Assembly (NCBI GenBank): GCA_021776915.1
Contig: JAIQZU010000084.1
Coordinates: 62,001 to 126,000 of the forward strand
Length of the DNA stretch: 64,000 nucleotides
Direction of reading: 5' to 3'
Origin: Candidatus Scalindua sp.
GTDB taxonomy: Bacteria; Planctomycetota; Brocadiia; Brocadiales; Scalinduaceae
Below the pieces are notes generated by a model. The model was not told the DNA's origin. It saw nothing but the letters and a program-made list of their open reading frames with translations, and made no database searches. Positions 17,306-26,002 of this stretch are shown piece by piece. The position numbers and the translations under genes were made by a program. How positions within the stretch are numbered: position 1 is the stretch's first letter; every line of letters starts with the position of its first letter.

Positions 17306-18046
17306 CTATTTCTTCATATCATAGTTTGTATTATAACGATTGATCAAGCCTTCGTCTGCAAAGCTGAAATACTTCTCCTCACCAACAATAATATGGTCTA
17401 ATACCTTTATTTTCATAATCCTGCCTGCAAAGACAAGTTCTTCGGTAATCGCCTTATCTTCACTGCTTGGTTTAGGTTCACCGGATGGATGATTATGCGC
17501 AAAGATCATTGCTGCAGCGCCAAACTTATTTGCCAGATTGATAATCTCTCTTACATACACACTGCTCATCGTTACGGTACCCTCATGAGCAGTAACTATA
17601 TCTATGACCTGATTCTGACTATTGAGGAATATTACCCTGAAAACTTCTTTTTTCAGATCCCTCATCCTCGGGAAAAGCAGATCATAGGCTTTCCTTGACG
17701 ATGAGGCTATACCTTCTACTTTTTTTGATTCCTCAATTATCCTTTTCCCCAACTCTATTGATGCCTTTATTTGCGCAATTTTTGCATCACTTAAGCCCTT
17801 AATGCTGTACAAATCTTTTGGCTCCAGTTTGTCCAGACCTCTCAAGCCCTTCGCCTCTCTGATTATCTGCCTCGCCAGATCAACAGCACTTTTCCCTTTA
17901 ACCCCAACGCGTAGTAATATTGCAAGTAACTCGGCATTAGTTAAGGTGTGCGCACCAGACTTTAACAACCTTTCTCTCGGCCTCTCTTCTTCAGGCCAGT
18001 TACTTATTGAGTCCTCATAAACCTTATCTTTGGGCTTTTCTGTCAT
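17306..18046 (-). CDS. radC: RadC family protein (JAB/MPN domain)
   Basis: 246 residues. An N-terminal helix-hairpin-helix-like part (LTNAELLAILLRVG) is followed by the JAB domain with HNHPSGEPKPSSED, the zinc-binding motif of the family. Length is normal (about 225-250). RadC proteins are widespread and their molecular role is disputed; DNA-repair annotation is historical. The gene is alone on the minus strand and its upstream region carries a repeat element. Confidence 0.93.
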   Translation of the reverse strand: MTEKPKDKVYEDSISNWPEEERPRERLLKSGAHTLTNAELLAILLRVGVKGKSAVDLARQIIREAKGLRGLDKLEPKDLYSIKGLSDAKIAQIKASIELGKRIIEESKKVEGIASSSRKAYDLLFPRMRDLKKEVFRVIFLNSQNQVIDIVTAHEGTVTMSSVYVREIINLANKFGAAAMIFAHNHPSGEPKPSSEDKAITEELVFAGRIMKIKVLDHIIVGEEKYFSFADEGLINRYNTNYDMKK

Positions 18047-18073
18047 GATATTTCACATCCATGTTGAAATACT

Positions 18074-18204
18074 AATCCTCACACGAAGCCACGAAGAACA
18101 CAAAGGAAAAACTATTATCTTTTGTTCTATTCTTTAAATTTCGTTTTCTTAGTGCTTGTCCTCGGCGCTTTCTGTCCGGGGAATCCCTGTGTCTTTGTGT
18201 GATT
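18074..18204. repeat. Imperfect terminal-repeat element carrying a 27-mer copy
   Basis: The left side begins AATCCTCACACGAAGCCAC (18074-18092) and the right side ends GTGTCTTTGTGTGATT (18189-18204); they are imperfect inverted partners of the type ACACRAAGMCAC. The right half contains a 24-base match to the 27-bp repeat (18158-18181, one change, minus orientation). No gene is seen in it. It resembles widespread short environmental repeats of unknown mobility. Confidence 0.45.
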
Positions 18205-18387
18205 ATCTTTTTAAATGTTATATCTGGCAAGGAAGTTCATTCGTTTACATCCTTGTAAAAATAAACTTACTTATGAAAGCGCATCCATCATCTGACGGAG
18301 CTTATGTCTGTGTAGTATGAAATCTTGTAGATTGTAGAAATACTAGGGATTATAATACTCAGGTAATTACTGAAATCAAGAGGAAAA

Positions 18388-18471
18388 ATGATAAACAATC
18401 CCGACTGGCAAGAACCTAAAGAAAAACCATACTTTCATCAAATTACGCCAAAATACAATGAGTACTCCTAA
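18388..18471 (+). CDS. Small open frame overlapping the DUF4238 gene
   Basis: A 27-residue frame starts with ATG at 18388 after AAGAGGAAA, a good ribosome binding site, and ends in TAA at 18469-18471, overlapping the DUF4238 start (18458) by 14 bases in another frame. Such an overlap can couple translation. The start AATGAGTACT of the main gene has no binding site of its own inside this frame, supporting coupling. Sequence is hydrophilic; no family known. Confidence 0.4.
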   Translation: MINNPDWQEPKEKPYFHQITPKYNEYS

Positions 18472-19384
18472 ACGACATCACTATCTTCCAGAATTTTATT
18501 TAAAGGGATTCAGCAGAGACAAAGCTTTATTTGTTTATGACAGAGAGCTTAATGAGTATAGGGAGCAAATGCCTAGAGACACAGCTGTAATGTCGCACTA
18601 TTATACACTGAAAGATGATAAAGGTAATAAGAATGTTGAGATAGAAAAGTTTCTCTCTCGAATTGAAGGAAATGCTAAGCCAATCATTGAAAAACTTGAA
18701 AAAGACGAAAGTATATCTGAAGAAAACAAAAAACTTCTTTCGATATTTATATCTTTCTTAATGAACCGTGTACCCGATTTTGAAAAGTCTGAGAATAAGA
18801 TGCTTGAAAAAATTGCTGAGATGACGAGTAACATTATTTTCCAAGATGAAGAAAGGGCAAAATCGGTGATCGACAAGCATGAACGGGACACCGGTAAAAA
18901 AATGAATATTTCGCCAAAAGAATTAGTCGACTTTCATAGAAATGTACCACATAAATATATAATTAATAGGAATATGAGTTTGAGATTAATGTTTGAAGCT
19001 AGTTTTAAAATCGCACATTACTTTAAGCAAATGAATTGGATGTTATACCATGCTTCATCTATAACCTCATTTATTACCACTGACAATCCATTTGTTTTAC
19101 TCCCTCCTGCAGGTTATGATTCAATATATGTAACTGGAATATTAATGCGTGGCACAAAAAAGATTGTACCGTTGACCCAAAGTATATGTTTAATAATGTT
19201 TGACCGAGGCACATCAACTGCACATAAAGACATAGACAGGGAAATGACCAAGAAAATCAATCATAACATTGCCTACTGGTCAGATCGTTTTGTAATTGGA
19301 AGAGATGTCGCACTAGTAAAAAAAATGGTCAAGACTGCAAAACTTGATCAATGGAAATATAACGGTAGGCTTAGAGTAGATTAA
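18458..19384 (+). CDS. DUF4238 family protein
   Basis: 308 residues, soluble. The N-terminus TPKRHHYLPEFYLKGFSR is the typical opening (R-x-HY-x-P-x-F-x-L-x-x-F) of DUF4238. The centre is charged helices and the C-terminal part contains FITTDNPFVLLPPAG, also common in the family. Function unknown; the family is often found in accessory regions. Here it is flanked by repeats (18074-18204 and 19402-19508), with a possible upstream leader frame. No nuclease or toxin motif is seen. Confidence 0.8.
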   Translation: MSTPKRHHYLPEFYLKGFSRDKALFVYDRELNEYREQMPRDTAVMSHYYTLKDDKGNKNVEIEKFLSRIEGNAKPIIEKLEKDESISEENKKLLSIFISFLMNRVPDFEKSENKMLEKIAEMTSNIIFQDEERAKSVIDKHERDTGKKMNISPKELVDFHRNVPHKYIINRNMSLRLMFEASFKIAHYFKQMNWMLYHASSITSFITTDNPFVLLPPAGYDSIYVTGILMRGTKKIVPLTQSICLIMFDRGTSTAHKDIDREMTKKINHNIAYWSDRFVIGRDVALVKKMVKTAKLDQWKYNGRLRVD

Positions 19385-19401
19385 TATTTTAAACTAATCA
19401 T

Positions 19402-19508
19402 CAGGATACACAGGGATATTGCTGGTGAGATGTGGTTTGATAAATGCCCTGCTTCCCCGGACAAAAAGCGCCGAGGACTTTCCCCGGACAAAAAGCGCCG
19501 ATGACTTT
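19402..19508. repeat. Dispersed 19-mer followed by tandem 27-bp repeat, two copies
   Basis: 19402-19420 (CAGGATACACAGGGATATT) matches the start of the 559-582 repeat with one difference. Then 19455-19481 and 19482-19508 are head-to-tail copies of a 27-bp unit starting CCCCGGACAAAAAGCGCC, differing at one base (GAGG versus GATG). They lie in the 160-base gap between the DUF4238 and PHP genes. Confidence 0.8.
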
Positions 19509-19543
19509 TCGCAGGGAGTCCAGGGGTTTTGAACATTTACAAT

Positions 19544-20590
19544 TTATCTAACGTAGATTGGATTGGTAAATACCCAGGGTCTGCCTTCCATGTATGCCTC
19601 TACCCTGTAGACGCCCTTTTCAGCAGTTGAAGAGTCTAAAGAGGTACCTTCACTTTCATTATATATTTTGCCATTTCTCAGGAGTTTAATTGTGGCATGG
19701 TGTGGAGATTTGATACTAAAATGAATTTTCTTCTCAATGTCAAAGACCTCATCACCCATATAATAAGTCCTGTCACCTGTATCGGCAAAGAAGTTAAAGC
19801 CTGTGGCATCCGACAGTAAATCAAAAGACACATAACATCTGCCCTCTTTATGTGCATCACAAACAGATTGAATAGCTTCATCAGATTTAGCTAATTCACT
19901 CTCAAGAAGGACGTGGGTACGAATTGTTTTAAAAAGTTCTTCATAGGTAAAGAACGGTCTTTTCGCAAACGGAATCTTCCTGTAATGAGCATCAAGGCCG
20001 GAGATGCCGGTTACTTTCCTTTTCTGCCCCAATTCATCCCATAAAGACAACAATATAGGGTCAGGACCTTTTATCTGAGAATTTGGATTTTTATAAAAAT
20101 GCCAGAGATTTGTCAGTTTGAGATCATCAATCCAGTCATGCAGGTAAGACCATATCTCAATACCGGCAAATCCATTATGTTCCCAGTCATGCCACGCCTC
20201 AAGGATTATGCTAAATGATAGTTTCCTCCTACCAAGAGGATGCACGATAAACGCTGTTCCCCCGTTACTGACAACATCATCAAGGCAATCTTTAGACGTC
20301 ATATACTTGTACTTCTTTGGATTAACATACCTGTTATCGGTTAGTGGTTGTGTATCAAGCGTCAGAAAATGGCCATCACGCCGGGGCGAAGCCTCCATAC
20401 CGACAATCACCAACAGGTCGTCATGCCAGCCTTCCCAGCCGTCTTGCTTAGGCAGGAAAGTATTGTGGTCTGACAATATTACAAAGTCAAGACCAGCATC
20501 CTGAGCGCTTTTTATTACGTCAGAAACAGGAATACTTCCATCGGAATACTCTGTATGTATATGGCATGCGCCTTTATAGTCTTTTAACAT
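19544..20590 (-). CDS. PHP-domain metallophosphoesterase
   Basis: 348 residues. HIHTEYSDG near the start (residues 10-18) is the first metal-binding motif of PHP domains, and LSDHNTF (about 39-45) the second; VGMEASP and FIVHPLGRR give further ligands. The second half is beta-rich and may be an accessory domain (ends VFTNPIYVR). Family members hydrolyse phosphoesters; a close substrate cannot be named. No neighbour helps. It ends near the tandem repeats and starts next to another pair of them. Confidence 0.85.
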   Translation of the reverse strand: MLKDYKGACHIHTEYSDGSIPVSDVIKSAQDAGLDFVILSDHNTFLPKQDGWEGWHDDLLVIVGMEASPRRDGHFLTLDTQPLTDNRYVNPKKYKYMTSKDCLDDVVSNGGTAFIVHPLGRRKLSFSIILEAWHDWEHNGFAGIEIWSYLHDWIDDLKLTNLWHFYKNPNSQIKGPDPILLSLWDELGQKRKVTGISGLDAHYRKIPFAKRPFFTYEELFKTIRTHVLLESELAKSDEAIQSVCDAHKEGRCYVSFDLLSDATGFNFFADTGDRTYYMGDEVFDIEKKIHFSIKSPHHATIKLLRNGKIYNESEGTSLDSSTAEKGVYRVEAYMEGRPWVFTNPIYVR

Positions 20591-20636
20591 TTGAAATTCT
20601 GCAAATTCTTAATAATCTAGAAAAAGCCCTCCCCAT

Positions 20637-20690
20637 CCCCGGACAAAAAGCGCCGAGGACTTTCCCCGGACAAAAAGCGCCGAGGACTTT
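20637..20690. repeat. Second tandem pair of the 27-bp repeat
   Basis: 20637-20663 and 20664-20690 are two identical head-to-tail copies of the same 27-bp unit (start CCCCGGACAAAAAGCGCC), in plus orientation, just upstream of the PHP gene. Together with 19455-19508 the PHP gene is bracketed by direct tandem pairs. Confidence 0.85.
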
Positions 20691-20745
20691 AATCACCTCT
20701 TGCCTGTTAAGAAGTAGTTCAGGCGAGTGAAAACACGGACATGTT

Positions 20746-20793
20746 CCTCTCTTTCGAGAGGATTCCAATACTGGAATCCTCTCGAAAGAGAGG
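20746..20793. repeat. Perfect 22-bp inverted repeat with 4-base loop
   Basis: The 22 bases 20746-20767 are perfectly complementary to 20772-20793, separated by ATAC. Each arm also holds an inner hairpin, CCTCTC-GAAA-GAGAGG (20778-20793) and its complement. No T-run follows on either strand, so it is not a standard terminator. The right arm is related to 10483-10503 in the nqr operon. Confidence 0.85.
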
Positions 20794-20861
20794 GCTGTCG
20801 TCAGAACAGAAATTCAGATAGTACGAATCCTTCATTCGAACGAGTAAACGTTTTCCTCTGA

Positions 20862-21917
20862 TTATTGAGAACATCTGATGTTTTTAAGCATTTCAACAAA
20901 TGCTTCTATCCTCGTCCTCATAGAACCACTTAATCTCCCGGGGCGGTCACAATCAAGCGTTAATATTGGAATATCAATATACTTGCGAACAAGTCTGTCA
21001 TATATATGTCTGTGACAGAAGTTTTGAACGTAATGAACAATCCCATCAATCTTCCTCTCAGCAATCTGTTCCTTTATATCATCGATGTGGTAACGTATTT
21101 CATATGGGTATGTGTAACAAATATATTGGTCTACTAATGTATCTGTTTTGTACGGCATACTGAACTGCCTCTGCACTTCGTTGAAAACAACATGTACCTT
21201 CAGTTCACCCAGGAAGGAATACAGGTCACAGCAAATTGGGGGTACGCCGATGTATCCTAACCTTACTTCCGGGTTAAGCGCCGGGCGTTTTCCGGCCTCC
21301 TCAAGAAAATCTAAAGCTTTTGTTTCAAAAAGTTCATAGTCTCCCATTAGATCGCTTGTTGAGACATTCCAGATATGATTTTCCTCACCCGTAACCCTGT
21401 TTTCTTCCCACGTAAGACGATCAATCTCATGTACCGTCTTTCTTGCTTTATCCAATACAAGTTTCATCTGATGCGCCTTCTCCAGATTTGTCCCCAAAGT
21501 ATTAGACAGAGATTCTAATTGTTTATAAAGTGAATCTCTGTTTCTATCGTGAGGATAAGAGAATGGAATCGCCTCAATATCTTCAGTCTGTAGGACCTCG
21601 ATTAAGGCCTGATTGTTACTGCAATCCCCCTGGATGACACCAATGATTTTTTTTATCCCTGTTTTTTTAGTTGCTGAATATATACCCTTTATCCATGCAC
21701 ACGTGTTCCTGGGTAATCCTTTAATTTCAGCGTAATCAACAAGTGCATCAGGCTCATCATTGCAAATAAAGATATTATTCAGATCAATAGGTACATAACC
21801 CGCAGCGTACACAATTTCAATTGGCACAGTTGTCGTAATCCCTATTGCTTTATCAACCGATATACGGTAAGACATCGGAAACGACATGCCGACATTAACT
21901 AAATTTGCAGAATTCAT
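20862..21917 (-). CDS. 2-hydroxyacyl-CoA dehydratase D-component-like protein
   Basis: 351 residues, of the HgdB/FldB-type family (R-phenyllactate or 2-hydroxyglutaryl-CoA dehydratase subunit fold). Cysteines typical of an iron-sulfur site are in NTCAWIKG, PICCDLYS and NFCHRH, and the end has LDCDRPGRLSG. The usual companion subunit and ATP-dependent activator are absent nearby, so it may be a stand-alone member with a different role, such as a reductase of the double-cubane type. An in-frame ATG at residue 11 is an alternative start. Upstream (21918-22390) lies a repeat and the acsA promoter. Confidence 0.8.
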   Translation of the reverse strand: MNSANLVNVGMSFPMSYRISVDKAIGITTTVPIEIVYAAGYVPIDLNNIFICNDEPDALVDYAEIKGLPRNTCAWIKGIYSATKKTGIKKIIGVIQGDCSNNQALIEVLQTEDIEAIPFSYPHDRNRDSLYKQLESLSNTLGTNLEKAHQMKLVLDKARKTVHEIDRLTWEENRVTGEENHIWNVSTSDLMGDYELFETKALDFLEEAGKRPALNPEVRLGYIGVPPICCDLYSFLGELKVHVVFNEVQRQFSMPYKTDTLVDQYICYTYPYEIRYHIDDIKEQIAERKIDGIVHYVQNFCHRHIYDRLVRKYIDIPILTLDCDRPGRLSGSMRTRIEAFVEMLKNIRCSQ

Positions 21918-21965
21918 ATCAATTTAATTATACCTGAATTGAGCGATTTTATTTTACATGCCGTT

Positions 21966-22094
21966 GTAGCCGTTGGCTTCCTGCCCGAATAGGTACCCGT
22001 CCGAACGGCATCGCCGGGCGGGCAGGCGGGTAGCCTGCGTTTTACATCACCTGACGGATTTGTGTAAGTTACGCAACCTCAAGGTTGCGGCTAC
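21966..22094. repeat. GC-rich repeat with GTAGCCG/CGGCTAC arms
   Basis: GTAGCCG (21966-21972) and CGGCTAC (22088-22094) are the ends. Inside are a GGGCGGGCAGG block and a perfect hairpin CGCAACCT-CA-AGGTTGCG (22072-22089). Probably a composite repeat element; it lies between the dehydratase-like gene and acsA. The rest of 22095-22291 shows nothing else. Confidence 0.6.
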
Positions 22095-22291
22095 GAAATC
22101 ACTCAATTCAGATTATAGAAATTATTTAGCCACACACTCACGACCTAAGATATTTACATATTGGCACTTAACGGCATTAACCACACTTGGTATTTTCACA
22201 GGTAATTACGTAATTTTCGATTTATCATAACTTATTGATTAGTGAGTATCAAATCATTTATCAGGGCAGTACTACTCCTTATATCTTAATA

Positions 22292-22320
22292 TTGACATAA
22301 ATTTTATGCTCTGTTATAAA
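22292..22320 (+). promoter_or_regulatory. Sigma70-type promoter of acsA
   Basis: TTGACA (22292-22297, consensus), a 17-base spacer, then TATAAA (22315-22320). About 70 bases upstream of the acsA ATG, which has TTGGAG at good spacing. A long 5' leader follows without clear regulatory structure. Confidence 0.75.
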
Positions 22321-22390
22321 TAGCAACTTTCATGGCTGGAATATTAAGATAGAAAACACTCGCTAATTTAAAACTTTTGGAGATTTCACA

Positions 22391-24118
22391 ATGGAATATA
22401 GAGACATTATATATAAGACTCCTGTTAAACATGGATTAATAAATTACGAAAATACATATAAGGATTTTAATTGGGATGATGTCTACAGGCACTTTGAGCG
22501 CTTCTCTGAGGATGGAGTAAATATTGCTCATGAGGCAATCGACAGACATACAAATAACGGTTATGAGAATAAAATTGCCCTGCATTGGGAAAATGAAGAC
22601 AATACAAAAAAGCAGTATACGTTTTCAGATATAAAGAGACAATCCGACAAACTGGCAAATGTATTGAGGAATATGGGTGTAGAAAAAGGTGATCGAATAT
22701 TTTTGTTCTTACCAAGGGTCACGGAGCTTTACATAAGCATTATTGCCATTGCAAAGGTTGGCGCCGTTGCCGGCCCAATGTTCTCAGCATTCGGACCGGA
22801 AGCAGTATTGGACCGCCTTCATGACAGCGAAGCAAAAGTGCTTATAACAACTCCTGAACTAAACCGGAGAGTGGATGAAATAAAGGAAGAGTTGCCTGCG
22901 CTTAAACATATATTACTGGTCAATGCGGAACACAATCTTAAACAGGACGAAATCAGTTACGAATCCGAAACAAATAAGGCATCGGAAACATTTAAAATAA
23001 GATGGGTTGATCCTGAAGATTACCTGTTTATCCTTTACACCTCAGGTACTACAGGAAAACCCAAGGGTGTAACTCACGTTCACAATGATATGGTCTCTCA
23101 TTATATTACCACCAAGTGGGTTCTAGACTTAAGGGAAGACGATGTTTACTGGTGTACGGCAGACCCCGGATGGGTAACCGGCACAGTGTACGGTATCTGG
23201 GGGCCATGGTTAAACGGCATCTCACAAGTCGTATATAACGGGAGATATGATGCTGAAAAATGGTACTCAATTATAGAAAAATATAAAGTTACTGTATGGT
23301 ACACTGCGCCAACTGCTTTAAGGATGCTCATGAAGGCCGGCGACAAGATCATTAAGAAATACGATTTGAGCAGCCTGAGATATATCTGCAGTGTCGGAGA
23401 GCCTTTAAATCCGGAAGTTATAAGGTGGGGACTGAAGGTTTATAACCTGCCTATTCACGACAACTGGTGGCAGACGGAAACCGGCTCAATAATGATAGCT
23501 AACTATCCCAGCTTACCAATAAAACCTGGTTCAATGGGTAAACCATTTCCTGGTACTTGTGCAAAGATTATTAATGCAAAGGGCAAAGAATTATCTCCGG
23601 GGCATCATGGTCTCCTGGCGTTGAAACAAGGCTGGCCATCAATGCTGAGGAGGATATGGTCAGACAAAAAGAAATATAATGAATATTTTCGTATCTCCGG
23701 ATGGTACACCACAGGAGACACGGCTTATATGGATGATGACGGTTATTTCTGGTTCGTGGGAAGAGCGGATGACGTCATCAACACTGCCGGACACCGTGTA
23801 GGCCCGTTTGAAGTGGAAAGTGCATTAGTGGAACATAAAGCGGTAGCAGAAGCCGGTGTTATTGGAATACCTGATACGGAAAGAAGTGAAATTATTAAGG
23901 CCTTTATTGTTCTAAACCAGGGATACAAACCTTCACCTAATCTTAAGAAGGAGATACAGGAATTTATAAAGAAACGGTTAGCTGCTCATGCATACCCGAG
24001 AGAAATCGAATTTACAAAAGACGTACCTAAAACAAGAAGTGGTAAAATAATGAGGAGATTATTAAAGGCAAGAGAATTAGGATTACCAACTGGAGATTTA
24101 TCTACATTAGAGGATTGA
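22391..24118 (+). CDS. acsA: Acetyl-CoA synthetase (AMP-forming), short form
   Basis: 575 residues, close to the shorter acetyl-CoA synthetases (about 570) rather than the 650-residue type. The ATP/AMP signature YTSGTTGKPKGVTHVH, WWQTETGS and YTTGDTAYMDDDGYFWFVGR are present, and TRSGKIMRRLLKA at the end carries the lysine that is acetylated in the family for regulation. It turns acetate into acetyl-CoA in the cytoplasm and fits with the C1 genes elsewhere. It has its own promoter at 22292-22320 and faces ugd with a shared hairpin between. Confidence 0.9.
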   Translation: MEYRDIIYKTPVKHGLINYENTYKDFNWDDVYRHFERFSEDGVNIAHEAIDRHTNNGYENKIALHWENEDNTKKQYTFSDIKRQSDKLANVLRNMGVEKGDRIFLFLPRVTELYISIIAIAKVGAVAGPMFSAFGPEAVLDRLHDSEAKVLITTPELNRRVDEIKEELPALKHILLVNAEHNLKQDEISYESETNKASETFKIRWVDPEDYLFILYTSGTTGKPKGVTHVHNDMVSHYITTKWVLDLREDDVYWCTADPGWVTGTVYGIWGPWLNGISQVVYNGRYDAEKWYSIIEKYKVTVWYTAPTALRMLMKAGDKIIKKYDLSSLRYICSVGEPLNPEVIRWGLKVYNLPIHDNWWQTETGSIMIANYPSLPIKPGSMGKPFPGTCAKIINAKGKELSPGHHGLLALKQGWPSMLRRIWSDKKKYNEYFRISGWYTTGDTAYMDDDGYFWFVGRADDVINTAGHRVGPFEVESALVEHKAVAEAGVIGIPDTERSEIIKAFIVLNQGYKPSPNLKKEIQEFIKKRLAAHAYPREIEFTKDVPKTRSGKIMRRLLKARELGLPTGDLSTLED

Positions 24119-24155
24119 TAGAATAACTGGTTTTCTTGGAAACGGGTATTCTATC
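24117..24155. terminator. Possible bidirectional terminator between acsA and ugd
   Basis: GATAGAATA (24117-24125) pairs perfectly with TATTCTATC (24147-24155), with GTTT/AAAC pairing further in. It spans the convergent gap and overlaps the ends of both genes. No long T-run is seen, so efficiency is uncertain. Confidence 0.5.
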
Positions 24156-25449
24156 TTCCTACTCCGACATAATTGAAGCCGGCTTTTCTCATTTCGTCCG
24201 GTTCATAGAGATTTCTGCCGTCTATTATATTAGGCTGTTTCAACAACCTTTTTACGTGTTCAAAATCCAAGACTCTAAATTCGTTCCATTCAGTAGCAAT
24301 CAATAAAGCATCACAGCCCTTAACAGCAGAATAAGGATCGCTACAGAAAGTCACACCCTTTAAGACCTTTTTTGCGTTTATCTTTGCCACAGGATCAAAT
24401 GCGCGTATTTTAGCACCTGACTTTTGAAGTTCTCTGATTATGTCAATAGAAGGTGCCTCGCGTATGTCATCTGTCTTTGGTTTAAAAGCCAGCCCCCAAA
24501 CAGCAATGCTCTTTCCCTTTAATGGTGAAATCAGTTTTTTTATCTTCTGGAAAATAAATTTTCTTTGATCTTCATTTATTGTATTCACAGCAGACAATAA
24601 TTTATCTTTAACGTTATTCCGCTTCATCAATTCCGACAGTGCCTTAACATCTTTTGGAAAGCACGAGCCACCATAACCCATACCCGCCTGCAAAAACCTG
24701 GGTCCAATTCTGTTGTCCAGCCCAACACCCTTCGCAACACTCTTAACGTCAGCACCGACCTTTTCACATAATTGTGCAATTTCATTCATAAATGATATTC
24801 TTGTGGCTAACATTGCATTACTGGCATATTTAATCATCTCTGCACTCTTAATATCTGTAATAAATATCGGTTTGTCTGTCCTTGCAATTCCCCTGTATAT
24901 TGACATCATTATCTTTTCTGCTTTTTCACTGTCGGTACCAATTACTATTCTATCAGGATTAGTAAAATCTTTTACAGCTTCGCCCTCACGTAAAAACTCT
25001 GGATTTGAGACTACATCAAACTCACATTCATCTGCCTGATTCTTTCTTATAATTTTCTTTACTAACTCAGCAGTACCCACAGGCACAGTACTTTTATTTA
25101 CAATTAATTTATAAGACTTCATGTTTTTACCAATTTGTTCTGCAACGGATTCAACGGCGCAGAGATCGGCCTCATGGTTTTTCCCGGGAGGTGTACCAAC
25201 GGTGATAAAGATTACGTTTGAGTGCTTAATAGTAGTTTTCATGTCGCTACTGAAATACAAACGTTTCCCTTTAACATTTCTTTCGAACATATCCTTTAAA
25301 CCTGGCTCGTAAATAGGTATAATACCCCCTTTAAGCTTATTTATTTTGCCTTTATCTATATCACAACAGGTCACTTCGTTACCCATATCGGCTAAACAAG
25401 TCCCGGCAACAAGCCCTACATAACCACAACCCATACAACTAATTTTCAT
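24151..25449 (-). CDS. ugd: UDP-glucose 6-dehydrogenase
   Basis: 432 residues. Rossmann start MKISCMGCGYVGLVAG, TVPVGT, and the catalytic cysteine C263 in GMGYGGSCFPKD, with K207 in the helix before. Makes UDP-glucuronate from UDP-glucose using NAD, a precursor for acidic surface glycans; the two glycan clusters to the right are the likely users. Normal length for the family. Downstream it converges on acsA. Other nucleotide-sugar dehydrogenases (such as UDP-ManNAc types) are less likely because the spacing fits the Glc type. Confidence 0.92.
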   Translation of the reverse strand: MKISCMGCGYVGLVAGTCLADMGNEVTCCDIDKGKINKLKGGIIPIYEPGLKDMFERNVKGKRLYFSSDMKTTIKHSNVIFITVGTPPGKNHEADLCAVESVAEQIGKNMKSYKLIVNKSTVPVGTAELVKKIIRKNQADECEFDVVSNPEFLREGEAVKDFTNPDRIVIGTDSEKAEKIMMSIYRGIARTDKPIFITDIKSAEMIKYASNAMLATRISFMNEIAQLCEKVGADVKSVAKGVGLDNRIGPRFLQAGMGYGGSCFPKDVKALSELMKRNNVKDKLLSAVNTINEDQRKFIFQKIKKLISPLKGKSIAVWGLAFKPKTDDIREAPSIDIIRELQKSGAKIRAFDPVAKINAKKVLKGVTFCSDPYSAVKGCDALLIATEWNEFRVLDFEHVKRLLKQPNIIDGRNLYEPDEMRKAGFNYVGVGR

Positions 25450-25734
25450 AATACTTTTCCTCTAAAAGCCTTATAATCCTGACAGTTACCACTTTTTTGA
25501 CGGTCATTTTAGTATCATCATTGTAAAGAATTATACAAGTTTGTGATGGTACAGTTACGCAAATTTGTTGTCAACCTATAAATCCGAAAGACATTGAGGA
25601 AAGAAAGTCTGGCCTCTATACTTGTAAAGTATTTCTAAATTAATGCCATTATTTCTGATTGGTGTGTGTTTAATTCAAGAAAGCTCTGTTGTCTTAAAAG
25701 AGAACGAAAAGTGAATGATAATTTCCTGCATTTT

Positions 25735-25947
25735 TCAGATTTGATTTGGATAAATGTTTGTATGGTACTTCGACTTATTTATCATCTCTATCTCATCTGT
25801 ATATTCTATAAATAACCTTTCCAATATTCTTTTCTCTTCCCCTTTTACTTCTTTAACTTCTTCAGGAGAAACATTTCTATACCATCTAATAAAATTTCTC
25901 TTTTCCATTTCTTTATTCCATTTTATTTCTATTTCTTCTCCACTCAT
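25735..25947 (-). CDS. Small hypothetical protein downstream of dnaA
   Basis: 70 residues when started at the internal ATG (25945-25947), which has GGAG at suitable distance; the longer frame adds MVWRFF without such a site. Highly charged (MSGEEIEIKWNKEMEKRN, then VKEVKGEEKRILERLF). No family known. It reads in the same direction as dnaA, 55 bases after its stop. The opposite strand is also open but is less protein-like. Confidence 0.5.
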   Translation of the reverse strand: MSGEEIEIKWNKEMEKRNFIRWYRNVSPEEVKEVKGEEKRILERLFIEYTDEIEMINKSKYHTNIYPNQI

Positions 25948-26002
25948 AAAGAATCTCCAGACCAAACCCCATGAATATATATAACTTAAAATAAAGATTG
26001 TA

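Noticed and set aside
20574-20768. Frame with repeated CPGKVLGAF motif
   Set aside because: The repetition is a translation of the tandem 27-bp repeat, not a protein.
20746-20793. The 22-bp palindrome as a terminator
   Set aside because: No T-run on either strand and an odd position between genes; treated as a repeat.
25754-25984. Open frame opposite the small protein downstream of dnaA
   Set aside because: Serine/phenylalanine-rich antisense shadow; the minus strand has a ribosome binding site and charged, protein-like composition.
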